Source of the DNA: JANNXQ01 sp038238555
Lineage (GTDB): Bacteria; Verrucomicrobiota; Verrucomicrobiia; Chthoniobacterales; Chthoniobacteraceae
DNA length: 64,000 nt
Reading direction: 5' to 3'
Assembly (NCBI GenBank): GCA_038238555.1
Contig: JBBRXP010000006.1
Coordinates: forward strand, 4,311-68,310
A program made the translations under genes and the position numbers. Every line of letters begins with the position of its first letter. Within the stretch, counting starts at the first letter, position 1. The notes beneath the pieces were generated by a model. That model did not search any database. It was given only the letters and a program-made list of their open reading frames with translations, and was not told where the DNA came from. Below are positions 15,150 through 23,128 of the stretch, one piece after another.

Positions 15150-15915
15150 TCTCCTGCGCGCACAGGGAGCGGCCTTCAAACTCGCTCGCGAATACGGCTT
15201 CGCGCACCCGAGGGACATCCGGCTAGAAGACATCGCGATGGACCGCGGCGTCCTCGTCATTGTCGGCGGTATCGCCGGTTGCGAAGCCCGACTCGTGCGC
15301 AAAGGTAAAAAGGGAATCATCCGAGTGAGCAACACGATACCGGAAGTCGGGCGGCAGCGTTTCGCCGTCGCGCACGATCTTGGGCATTGGGAGCTGCACG
15401 ATGCATCGCAGTGGTTTGTCTGCACCGCGGCCGACCTCCGCGATTACGAACGCAGCCCTATCGAGACGGAAGCGAACACTTTCGCCTCCGAGCTGCTGAT
15501 GCCGAGCCATCTCATCCGGCCGCGTTGCGAAAAGACAGCGCCGAGCCTGCAACTCTTCAAAGAACTGGCGGAAGACTTCACCGTATCGCTAACGGCTGCG
15601 GCTATTCGTTTCATCCGCGAGTCACGCCACGAGTGCGTGCTTGTGGCTTCCCGAAACCGCGAGATTCGCTGGTGGGTGCGCGGCACCGATCGCTACGGCG
15701 TTTACTTCCAGTCGCGCCAGCCGATCGATCGCCAAAGCCTCGCCTGGTATGCCTACGAAAACGAAGCGATGCCCGACGATATGGAGCGAGTGCCAACCGA
15801 GGCTTGGTTCCCTGATCTACCGAACAACATCGATTTCGAGATCTTTGAGCAGTCGATGAAGGTCGGCAACTACAACGCCGCTCTCACGCTGCTCTGCATC
15901 GACGACCCGTCGTAG
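15124..15915 (+). CDS. ImmA/IrrE family metallopeptidase
   Basis: 263 residues. Zinc site RFAVAHDLGHWELH (HDxGH instead of the usual HExGH) with the downstream third-ligand region IETEANTFASELLMP characteristic of the family. These peptidases cleave HTH repressors (ImmA/ImmR, IrrE/DdrO) after stress or induction. ATG 15124 (MKSTGPAPNLLRAQG) gives the usual N-terminus; it overlaps the preceding gene. The Glu-to-Asp change in the catalytic motif is unusual and could lower activity. Confidence 0.8.
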   Translation: MKSTGPAPNLLRAQGAAFKLAREYGFAHPRDIRLEDIAMDRGVLVIVGGIAGCEARLVRKGKKGIIRVSNTIPEVGRQRFAVAHDLGHWELHDASQWFVCTAADLRDYERSPIETEANTFASELLMPSHLIRPRCEKTAPSLQLFKELAEDFTVSLTAAAIRFIRESRHECVLVASRNREIRWWVRGTDRYGVYFQSRQPIDRQSLAWYAYENEAMPDDMERVPTEAWFPDLPNNIDFEIFEQSMKVGNYNAALTLLCIDDPS

Positions 15916-15970
15916 ATTTTGCCACACGCTCGTTTCCCCGCAGCCAAAAATGCTCCATCCTCTACCCGCC

Positions 15971-17170
15971 ATGGACATCGCTACATCCGCCAAGACCGCT
16001 GCCACCTTTGCGCCTTCGCAAGCCTTTGTTGAAAGCATGCGCCCGCGAGGCCTTGTCGAGTTGGGAAGCGCCCTCGCGCCGCTCATCGAAAGCCGCCGCT
16101 CAGCCAAACTTGTCGAGATCGGCAGTTCGGTAGCCAGCATCTTGGAGAAAGCAAAGGCGTTCACCCGCGGCTTCGAGTCAGTCGCATTCCCTCATGCCAG
16201 CGACCTCGCGGCAGCTCGCGCAAATTGGTTTCCCAACATCGAGCGGTTCGTCAATCCGCTGGGCCAGTTGCAAATGCAGCTTGGTGGTGTCTCCGAAATT
16301 GCGCGGAAGATGCAACCGCTTCATCATCAGCTCGGACTGCAAAACGAGTTGCTCGGCCGACTTGCACGCGAATCAATTGCCGGCGTCGTTTCCAGGCTCG
16401 ATTTTGTCATCGGGTCGGGCGTGGCGCCTTGGGCGAAGATTGGCGCCGCCATTTCGCCGCAGACCCATTTGTTTGACTTGGGCAGCGCACTCGCGCGTCG
16501 TTGCAGCGAATGGCATCACTTAACCGAAGGGTTTGCTTCTTTTAGTCGGCTGTTTCCGACCGATGAGGAATTTGCGCCGTTGCACGACTTTCTCCTGTCG
16601 CGGAGTTGGTATCTTTCCCTCGACATTTCGATTTCCCTCGCCGTGGAGCTGGTAGGTCTGCTCAAAGCCGGCAACACGGCGGCCATTGAAACGTTGCTCG
16701 CTGCGGAGGCGCGGGCGAATCTCGACGACATCGAGCTGGCCCTGATCGCGCAGTATCCTCCGCGTCGGAAGGTCATTGAGGACGCTTTCATTGCGCATCG
16801 CCAAGGGCTCTTTACCCTGAGCATTCCCGCGCTGCTACTCCTTGTGGACGGGATTGCGCACGAGCTTCGGCAAGCGCCGTTCTTTTGTGCGAGAAAGAGC
16901 AACCGTCGCGTTCGGGAGCGGCTTGCGGAGTTAGGCGATTGCGCTGCGTTGCGCTCATGGCTGCGCCCACTGATTGAACTTGGCAGTGTGCGAGAGGATA
17001 CCACCCGACTACCCGATCAAGGTGCTGCGTTGAATCGCCACATGGTGATTCACGGCTTGAAAGCGGACTACGCGAACGAGACGGACAGCCTCAAGTTTAT
17101 CGCCCTGCTCGAATTTATTCGGTCAGTCAGTTTCGTCTTCGAGTTGACTGCCGACGGCGCTGAAAGCTGA
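15971..17170 (+). CDS. Hypothetical protein with HEPN-like C-terminal motif
   Basis: 399 residues from ATG 15971. Mostly helical, no signal peptide. Near the C-terminus NRHMVIHGLKADYANETDSLKF contains R-x4-H, the signature of HEPN ribonucleases, in the helical setting seen in abortive-infection HEPN proteins. The N-terminal half is Ala-rich with no recognised domain. It ends one base before the convergent Fic gene. RNase activity is a hypothesis from this motif only. Confidence 0.65.
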   Translation: MDIATSAKTAATFAPSQAFVESMRPRGLVELGSALAPLIESRRSAKLVEIGSSVASILEKAKAFTRGFESVAFPHASDLAAARANWFPNIERFVNPLGQLQMQLGGVSEIARKMQPLHHQLGLQNELLGRLARESIAGVVSRLDFVIGSGVAPWAKIGAAISPQTHLFDLGSALARRCSEWHHLTEGFASFSRLFPTDEEFAPLHDFLLSRSWYLSLDISISLAVELVGLLKAGNTAAIETLLAAEARANLDDIELALIAQYPPRRKVIEDAFIAHRQGLFTLSIPALLLLVDGIAHELRQAPFFCARKSNRRVRERLAELGDCAALRSWLRPLIELGSVREDTTRLPDQGAALNRHMVIHGLKADYANETDSLKFIALLEFIRSVSFVFELTADGAES

Positions 17171-18655
17171 CTATCGCGGCAGCGACGCGGGCAGCAGCAA
17201 TTTCGCGCCGTCGCCGAATGCATTGGCCGGCGGCTCGAAAGCGTTGGTCGCAGTGAGTTGCGCCCGCGCGGTTTCGAGCGAGGAGAAGTCGAGTTGATGC
17301 GTGTAGCGCCACGCGTAATCGAGCACGCCGAGGAGCGGGTCGGGCCGGTTGTTGTGCGTGATGGCCTTGAGCGACTGGAGGTATTCGCTGCGGAAGACTG
17401 TCGGGATGATGATCCGCGCCTCGCCGTCCGCGACCAGCTCCGCGTTCATCATCACGCGCGCGGCGCGTCCGTTGCCATCGGCGAACGGATGCACCTCGGA
17501 AACGAGGAACATCATGAAGACGGCGCGCGCGAAAGGAGTGGGCAGCGTGCGGCAGAGCGCGAAGCCTTCCGCCAGCGTTCCGCGGACGTGACGCGGATGC
17601 ACGAACAGGCTCTCGCCCGCGCGATTTGGCTCCGTTTTGAAAATGCCGGGCGCGTGTTCCGGGCGGCCCGCCATCATGCGCCCGTGCCGCTCGCAAAGGA
17701 TGCGCGTGAACTCCTCTGCGGTTGTCCCGACGCGGCGCAGCTCTTCGTTTCGCACCACCTCGAAAGTGCCGATGATGTCGTGCGCGTCCGCCGGCCGCGC
17801 GGCCGGCACTTTGCCTTGGAAGATGATTTCCTCCGCTTCATCGACGGCGAACTCAGTGCCCTCAATGTAGTTGGAGAAATACGCCTCGAAAAAAGGCAGC
17901 GCGACACCGTCGGTCGCCTTCGCCGGTAGATGCGCGGGTGGCGCGACCGCGAGCTTTTGCCGCAGCACCTCGAAGATCTCCATGCGCTCGACGTCATAAG
18001 GCGCACCATCGAGGTAGGCCGCGCCCAACGCGGAGCCGAGCTTCGCTTTGCGCGTGCCCAGGAGCGCGCCCACGAGTGCGTCGAACTGCTGCGATTCCGC
18101 CTCCATCTCGAGTTCCGGCGCGATGGCGCGCGCTTGGTCGCGCAGCCGATTGAGCGCGTCCTCGCCGCTCGCACGCAATACGGAATCGAGATGCGTGACC
18201 AGCTCGTCCTTTGACAAAGTGCGAGCCACGGCGCCCCCGCGCGATCGCGAGGGACGCAAATTTTCAAGATAAGCACGGGCGGGCGACGCGATCCGCAGCC
18301 CATAGACAAACTCCTTGTCGCTCGCCAGCGCGGCGGGGCCTTTCCGTGGCCGAACGCGCAGGCCGGGCAGCTCAAAATCGGTCGTCTTCGGATGCACGAG
18401 GAAAGCCGAACCGTCCTTCGCAGGGCGGTTTTCGAGCGCCGTGCGATCGGCGATGAGCGCGCCGGGATAAAAGCCGGCGATGATCCGCCAGACGTTGCGG
18501 TGGATGATCGCCTCTGGCGCATCTTGCAGATTCCTCGTATAAAGGCGCGAGGCCAGCTTCCGCAGCGCGCCACTAGCGACGCCGCGATGAACAGCCAGGG
18601 CTGTCTCCTTCGAGGAGACGATCACCTCGTCATGGAGTTGAAATTTTTCGGCCAT
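17171..18655 (-). CDS. AbiEi-like domain fused to Fic (AMPylase-type) domain
   Basis: 494 residues. The N-terminal ~150 residues (VHRGVASGALRKLASRLYTRN...RIASPARAYLENL) resemble the AbiEi antitoxin winged-helix and its companion domain. The Fic core has the complete HPFADGNGRAAR motif. An upstream SNYIEGT matches the inhibitory (S/T)xxxE(G/N) helix, so the enzyme is expected to be self-inhibited. Fic domains transfer AMP (or other groups) from nucleotides to proteins. ATG 18655 was chosen; one upstream codon set (to 18670) is open. The imperfect palindrome upstream fits autoregulation by the AbiEi-like part. Confidence 0.85.
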   Translation of the reverse strand: MAEKFQLHDEVIVSSKETALAVHRGVASGALRKLASRLYTRNLQDAPEAIIHRNVWRIIAGFYPGALIADRTALENRPAKDGSAFLVHPKTTDFELPGLRVRPRKGPAALASDKEFVYGLRIASPARAYLENLRPSRSRGGAVARTLSKDELVTHLDSVLRASGEDALNRLRDQARAIAPELEMEAESQQFDALVGALLGTRKAKLGSALGAAYLDGAPYDVERMEIFEVLRQKLAVAPPAHLPAKATDGVALPFFEAYFSNYIEGTEFAVDEAEEIIFQGKVPAARPADAHDIIGTFEVVRNEELRRVGTTAEEFTRILCERHGRMMAGRPEHAPGIFKTEPNRAGESLFVHPRHVRGTLAEGFALCRTLPTPFARAVFMMFLVSEVHPFADGNGRAARVMMNAELVADGEARIIIPTVFRSEYLQSLKAITHNNRPDPLLGVLDYAWRYTHQLDFSSLETARAQLTATNAFEPPANAFGDGAKLLLPASLPR

Positions 18656-18681
18656 ATAAGCAGGCGGCAAAGGCCACTAAT

Positions 18682-18723
18682 GAAACTTTCCTTACTTTAA
18701 CGCCAGTCAAAGTGAAAGTTTTC
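18682..18723. promoter_or_regulatory. Inverted repeat upstream of the AbiEi-Fic gene
   Basis: GAAACTTTCcttACTTT ... AAAGTgaaAGTTTTC forms a nested inverted repeat 27-68 bp upstream of the Fic start. AbiEi antitoxins repress their own promoters by binding inverted repeats, so this is a candidate operator. Confidence 0.45.
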
Positions 18724-18825
18724 TCGATTTAAGAAAGAAAAGAAAACCGTCAGGGATTGGGCTCCGCGGTGGTGTTTTTAACTCCCCCAAAGCTCTGGCC
18801 CAGCCGGGTAGCCAAGGCAGCAATT

Positions 18826-19059
18826 ATGATGAACCAGAATCCAGACGAGCGAACGATGACCGCGCCGATTGCCTCCGAAAAGGTGACGATCGAGCGGAAG
18901 ATTTTCTTCCTCGACCTCAAAGAGAATCAACGCGGCCGGTTCCTGAAGATCACCGAGGACGTGGGCGGACGGCGCGACACGATCATGCTGCCGGCGACGG
19001 CGTTCAAAGACTTCGCCGAAGCAACGGAACGGCTGATCGAGTTTGAGGCGAAGCTGTAA
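18826..19059 (+). CDS. PUR-family (PurA-like, DUF3276) nucleic-acid-binding protein
   Basis: 77 residues containing a PUR repeat: EKVTIERKIFFLDLKENQRGRFLKITEDVGGRRDTIMLPATAFKDFAEATERLIEF. Bacterial homologs bind single-stranded DNA and RNA. Two adjacent ATGs (18826, 18829) can serve as start. Common in Bacteroidota, Spirochaetota and Verrucomicrobiota. Stands alone between the Fic and AlbA_2 genes. Confidence 0.85.
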   Translation: MMNQNPDERTMTAPIASEKVTIERKIFFLDLKENQRGRFLKITEDVGGRRDTIMLPATAFKDFAEATERLIEFEAKL

Positions 19060-19142
19060 CCGTCTTCCGCCAAACCGAGCGTCCGAGCGAGCGACGAATC
19101 TGACAGCTCTGCGCATTCGCGCTATTGTGCGTGTCCGCCACT

Positions 19143-20399
19143 ATGGACCCGACGCTGCTTACCACACTGCTGAACAAAAGCGAGAGCGAGACGCTCGACT
19201 TCAAGGAGCTTCCCTACAAGTTCGACAATGCGACCGATGACGAGCGGAGCGAGTTGGTGAAGGATATTCTAATTTTCGCCAATGCGTGGAAGGACACCGA
19301 CGCCTACATTCTCATCGGCGTCCGCGAGGACCAACAGCGCGCTGCCGCGGTGCCAGGCGTCACCACGTTCTTGCCCGACCACACCATCCAGCAATTCATA
19401 AACTCAAAGCTGAATCGTCGGGTGCATTTTCACATCGAGTCCGTCGCCTACCAAAGCGTAACGCTGGACATCATCCGCATCGACAAGGCGCAGGACCGGC
19501 CAGTTTATTTGAAGAGCAAATACGGCAGACTGGATGCCGAAAAAGTGTATGTCCGTCGCGGAAGCGGCACGTGCATCGCGAAACCGGAGGAGATCGCAGA
19601 CATGGGCGCTGCCAATGTGCGTCGAAGCGCGAAGACCTTGCCGCAGCTCGAAGCGGAATGGGCGCGCGCGGGAGCGAAGGCCGGCATCGGAGCCGCGGTG
19701 TCGGTGGTGTCCACGCGGTTGGTCGATCCTGTCCCCGAGGAGAAGCACGAGAGTGGATTGAGCAGGCTCATCAAAACATCCAACCCACGGCCCGATGGAG
19801 GCCTTCGCGTGGGCGACATCGCCCAGAAGTTGTTTCGCCCGGTGCCGGGGATTTTCGACACCGTTCTGCACCAACCCGTGAAAGCGGAAATGGTCATGTC
19901 CGATCCGTTCGCGGTGAAGGACGAGGATTTGCTGAAGTATGCCCGCAAGTTTTACAGCCGGGCGCCGCTGAGTCTGCGCGTGCAAAACACCGGCACGGTG
20001 AATGCCGAGCATGTGCGAGTCGAATTGCGCGTGCCCGACGTGATTGGGTTGAAATTCTACGGGCAATCTTCCGCGCCGGAGAAACCCCGCGGCGGAATCA
20101 GGGATTTGGTTGCGATCGACCGGCCCAATTTCGACCAGGTGGACGTGTCACGCGAAAGTGCTGACTGGCTCGTGACTTTCGATTTCGACACCATCCAGCC
20201 GAAAGCCATCGGATGGACGCGAGAGCCGTTCTTTGTCAGTGCCGAGCAAGACTTCGAGGGCGAATGCCCCGGACGGATCTTTGCGGACGATTTGCCTGAT
20301 CCGTTTGAGTTCAAGCTGGCGCTTCAGGTTCGCGCGGAGACGAAGCCTTTCGGGCCTGCTGATATCGCCCGTCTGCGAATCGAAAGCCGCGGTAGCTAG
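19143..20399 (+). CDS. AlbA_2 (Schlafen-type) putative DNA-binding domain protein
   Basis: 418 residues from ATG 19143. The N-terminal domain (KSESETLDFKELPYKF...ELVKDILIFANAWKDTDAYILIGVRED...VTLDIIRIDKAQDRPVYLK...VYVRRGSGT) is a typical AlbA_2/Schlafen AAA_4-like module. The C-terminal ~230 residues have no recognised domain and look beta-rich (LSLRVQNTGTVNAEHVRVELRVPD). Schlafen-like proteins occur in phage defence and as transcription regulators. Uses TAG as stop, which argues against general amber recoding here. Confidence 0.8.
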   Translation: MDPTLLTTLLNKSESETLDFKELPYKFDNATDDERSELVKDILIFANAWKDTDAYILIGVREDQQRAAAVPGVTTFLPDHTIQQFINSKLNRRVHFHIESVAYQSVTLDIIRIDKAQDRPVYLKSKYGRLDAEKVYVRRGSGTCIAKPEEIADMGAANVRRSAKTLPQLEAEWARAGAKAGIGAAVSVVSTRLVDPVPEEKHESGLSRLIKTSNPRPDGGLRVGDIAQKLFRPVPGIFDTVLHQPVKAEMVMSDPFAVKDEDLLKYARKFYSRAPLSLRVQNTGTVNAEHVRVELRVPDVIGLKFYGQSSAPEKPRGGIRDLVAIDRPNFDQVDVSRESADWLVTFDFDTIQPKAIGWTREPFFVSAEQDFEGECPGRIFADDLPDPFEFKLALQVRAETKPFGPADIARLRIESRGS

Positions 20400-20513
20400 A
20401 CTAGCGTTGCGAAGAGCAAACGCCGCGCGTGCCCGTCGGGCCGTCGCGACGCGGCTCTGCCGCGCGCGCAAAATCCTCCGCGAGCCTTTCCCGCTGGAAT
20501 CTCACCTGACCAG

Positions 20514-21509
20514 TCACACCTTTTCCGCGAGCCGTCGGACGATGCCTGCCAGCTTCTCAAGATTCTGCTCGCCGAGTTCCTTGAGCGACTGGATCGGCTT
20601 CTTCAATTCGAGCTTCTCGTAGGCGAATTGATAGAGCTGCGGCTTATCCCACTTCAAGGTGCGCGCACATCCATAGATGAGGGTGTAATGATCTTCGCGC
20701 CACGCCTTGTTGCTCGGGCGGCGCAGGCGGGAGCGATTCATCGCCTTCTGCTGCTTGATCCACGCGATCGCGTCATCAAACTGGCTCGCGTCGAGGCGCG
20801 CATATGAGGCGACCTCGAACTTTTCCTTAAACCGGTTCATCCATGCCCCATACGTGGGGCCGCGACCGGATTTCTCATCGCGCTCCCCAAGTTCGTTCAG
20901 ACGTTGGCGAATCTCCGCCGCCTGCGCTTCCGTGATGTGATGCGGCTCGCGCGGAATCACGGGGCGGACGACCTCCTTTTTGTTCACGCTCAGATCGCCG
21001 GCCGCTTGAAAAACGTCGCGGCCAGCACTCGCGCTTTGCTGAATGTGATTTGGTTTCGAGGACCGGCTTTTCCTTGTCAGCTTTTTTTCCGCAGCTGGTG
21101 CTTTTCCGCCTCCTGATTTTCCGGCGAGCTGATCGAGAATCCGCTGTCGTGCGCTCTCGATGTCGAGCCCCACGATGTCGATATACACGACCTGCCGGAG
21201 CAAGCCTTCGACCTCGCATGGTTTCACTCGGATGAGCACCAGCCGCTTCTTTGCGCCAGTCGGATCTCCCGCGAAAGCAGCCGCCCATTCGGGCTGGGTA
21301 AAGCTCGCCTTGAGGTAGTCCTCCGACAGCACCGCAATGGTGCGAGCCGCCTCCTTCGCCGCACGGTCCATTTCGAGGACGAAATTCGACCCTGCACCAA
21401 AATCCGGATCCTGCATCACGACCGAATGACCCGCATCTTCGAGCCAGCCGCGGATCGTGATCGCGTAACCGCGGTCAGCCTTCGTGTAGCTGATGAAGAA
21501 GTCTTTCAT
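20514..21509 (-). CDS. TIR-domain protein with ORF6C-like C-terminus
   Basis: 331 residues. The N-terminal TIR domain is MKDFFISYTKADRGYAITIRGWLEDAG...FVLEMDRAAKEAARTIAVLSEDYLKASFTQPEWAAAF; the Glu in QPEWAAAF is at the catalytic position of NAD-cleaving TIRs. A linker with SASAGRDVFQAAGDLSV resembles the GRDV repeats found in TIR/STAND effectors. The C-terminus (ITEAQAAEIRQRLNELGER...YARLDASQFDDAIAWIKQQ) resembles the ORF6C domain of phage antirepressors. Its ATG overlaps the stop of the VOC gene (ATGA). Confidence 0.82.
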   Translation of the reverse strand: MKDFFISYTKADRGYAITIRGWLEDAGHSVVMQDPDFGAGSNFVLEMDRAAKEAARTIAVLSEDYLKASFTQPEWAAAFAGDPTGAKKRLVLIRVKPCEVEGLLRQVVYIDIVGLDIESARQRILDQLAGKSGGGKAPAAEKKLTRKSRSSKPNHIQQSASAGRDVFQAAGDLSVNKKEVVRPVIPREPHHITEAQAAEIRQRLNELGERDEKSGRGPTYGAWMNRFKEKFEVASYARLDASQFDDAIAWIKQQKAMNRSRLRRPSNKAWREDHYTLIYGCARTLKWDKPQLYQFAYEKLELKKPIQSLKELGEQNLEKLAGIVRRLAEKV

Positions 21510-21931
21510 GCGTCTGCCGGTAGAGCGCCAAACTGCACGCCCGCTTTCTGCACTTCGCGATAGGGCAGCAGCCAGATGAGCGATTCGTCGTGGAGATCGA
21601 CAACTTGAACGCGATTGCCCCACGGATCGCGGAAGTCGCAACGGAACGGCGGGATCAGCTCTATTCGATATTTCTGCGTCAGCTTCTCGCGAACCTCCGC
21701 GACCTGTGCTGCGTCGCGCACCATGATTCCAAAATGCCCGTGCTGGCTCGGGCGTGGATGCTCGACTTCGAACATCGCGAGGAACTGGTGCTCGCCGAGT
21801 TTGAAAAACGCATCGCCTTCCCCTTCGTCGAGTTTCTCGATGCCGAAGACATCCTGATAGAAGGCGACCGCCTTCGCAACGTCCCCGACCTCGATCGCGA
21901 CGTGATTGCAGCCATAAACTTGAACGCTCAT
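21506..21931 (-). CDS. VOC-superfamily (glyoxalase-like) protein coupled to the TIR gene
   Basis: 141 residues. A VOC fold is visible: YGCNHVAIEVGDVAKAVAFYQDVFGIEKL, HFGIMVRDAAQVAEVREKL and FRDPWGNRVQVVDLHD, with His/Glu metal-ligand candidates. VOC proteins are metal-dependent isomerases, dioxygenases or resistance proteins. Overlap of its stop with the TIR ATG implies one transcript and co-translation. Whether it acts with the TIR protein is unknown. Confidence 0.8.
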   Translation of the reverse strand: MSVQVYGCNHVAIEVGDVAKAVAFYQDVFGIEKLDEGEGDAFFKLGEHQFLAMFEVEHPRPSQHGHFGIMVRDAAQVAEVREKLTQKYRIELIPPFRCDFRDPWGNRVQVVDLHDESLIWLLPYREVQKAGVQFGALPADA

Positions 21932-22010
21932 GGAGAAGCTTTTACCAGCCGGGCTTGACGGGGCAAAGCCGGATAGCTTCCATCTTCCGCTCACTCGACC
22001 AAGAGGCTGT

Positions 22011-22428
22011 ATGGCAAATTCCCGCAAACACCACGAAGCCCCCTTTTTTCGAGCGCACCAGCAAGCGCCGTAAGGGGTTTCCATCCGAAACGCAGGTCAA
22101 AAAGGGCCTGCGGATCGTTCACGGCAACAAGGAGCTTCGCGAGAAGCTCGGCCGCAACGACCCATGCCCGTGCGGTTCCATGCGGAAGTTCAAGAACTGC
22201 TGCATGTGTTCCGGCTGCTTTCGACGGTTCGGACCGCCATTACTTTTTTCCGCGACTGGGCGACCTTTCTCCAAAGATGAAACTCTCAGATTGGGCCATC
22301 GACTATCAGGCACTCGTAGCAGGCGCGACGACGACTCAGGAGAAACGGGATTCTCTTGGCAACGGAGTGTTGGAGCAGTCTGTCCGCATTTACAAAATGC
22401 TGGTAAAGCGCCCGGTGTGTTTGGATGA
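22011..22428 (+). pseudogene. SEC-C zinc-motif protein, frameshifted near its start
   Basis: The sequence begins MANSRKHHEAPFF. In the +1 frame it continues ERTSKRRKGFPSETQVKKGLRIVHGNKELREKLGRNDPCPCGSMRKFKNCC, a SEC-C motif (CxCx8CC type) that binds zinc. One extra base in the C5T6 run at 22039-22049 explains the break. The shifted frame stays open to 22428, but its last part overlaps the next gene and is unlikely to be native; homologs end soon after the CC pair. Confidence 0.55.
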
Positions 22429-22999
22429 GATTCCGTGCGGGTCTTTTTTCTATGGCTTGGATTACTACAGCTTTTTAGAGCTGAAAGAGGCTGTCCCGTT
22501 GAACGACACCATTGATGACCGCGTCCTCTTCGCCATCGGCAGTTCGGCCCCAGCCCAAGACAAAAAAGACGCGCGCGTGCGCTTGCGTGGTTTGATCGGC
22601 GCAACGGAGAAACGGTTCGGACCTCAGTTCGACAAGGGCCACTTCATTGCTCGGTCGATTGGAGGAGGCACGGAGGTCAACATCTTTCCCCAGCGGCGTG
22701 ATCTCAACCGTGGCTGGTCCGTGCAAGGGCAGCTATTCCGAATGATGGAGGAATACTGTCACATTCATCCGGGCACGCTCTGCTTCAATAGACCCGATGC
22801 CGAGAAACCGAAGCCAGTCCCCCCACGCTGGCAGGACGCCAAGCAAGGAGCCGCCGATTTGCTCATCGAGCTCCCGAACCCGGCGGAAGGCACGCCCGTT
22901 TACATCGCCACCGACGGCGTGGACCACGGAACTCTCGTCCGCCTTCGCGCCTTCGTGCGTGCCGCAGAGCGCTCCGGGCAAAAGATGAAGCTGCTATAG
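22277..22999 (+). CDS. Beta-beta-alpha-Me (DNA/RNA non-specific-type) nuclease
   Basis: 240 residues. The motif DKGHFIARSIGGGTEVNIFPQRRDLNRGWS matches the D(R/K)GH...N core of NUC/EndA-like endonucleases, where His is the general base and Asn binds the metal. The rest is not recognised. Sits among defence-like genes. Toxin or effector use is an inference. Confidence 0.72.
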   Translation: MKLSDWAIDYQALVAGATTTQEKRDSLGNGVLEQSVRIYKMLVKRPVCLDEIPCGSFFYGLDYYSFLELKEAVPLNDTIDDRVLFAIGSSAPAQDKKDARVRLRGLIGATEKRFGPQFDKGHFIARSIGGGTEVNIFPQRRDLNRGWSVQGQLFRMMEEYCHIHPGTLCFNRPDAEKPKPVPPRWQDAKQGAADLLIELPNPAEGTPVYIATDGVDHGTLVRLRAFVRAAERSGQKMKLL

Positions 23000-23128
23000 G
23001 CAATTCTGAGTTCACACGGCGGGCGGTTTCGGCTAGGCCAAGCGTGATTCACTGGAGGTTACACCGCCTTCCGTGCGGCAGTTCGCGCGGCAAGCGGTGG
23101 CGGATCGTCCAGAAACCCACAACACATT

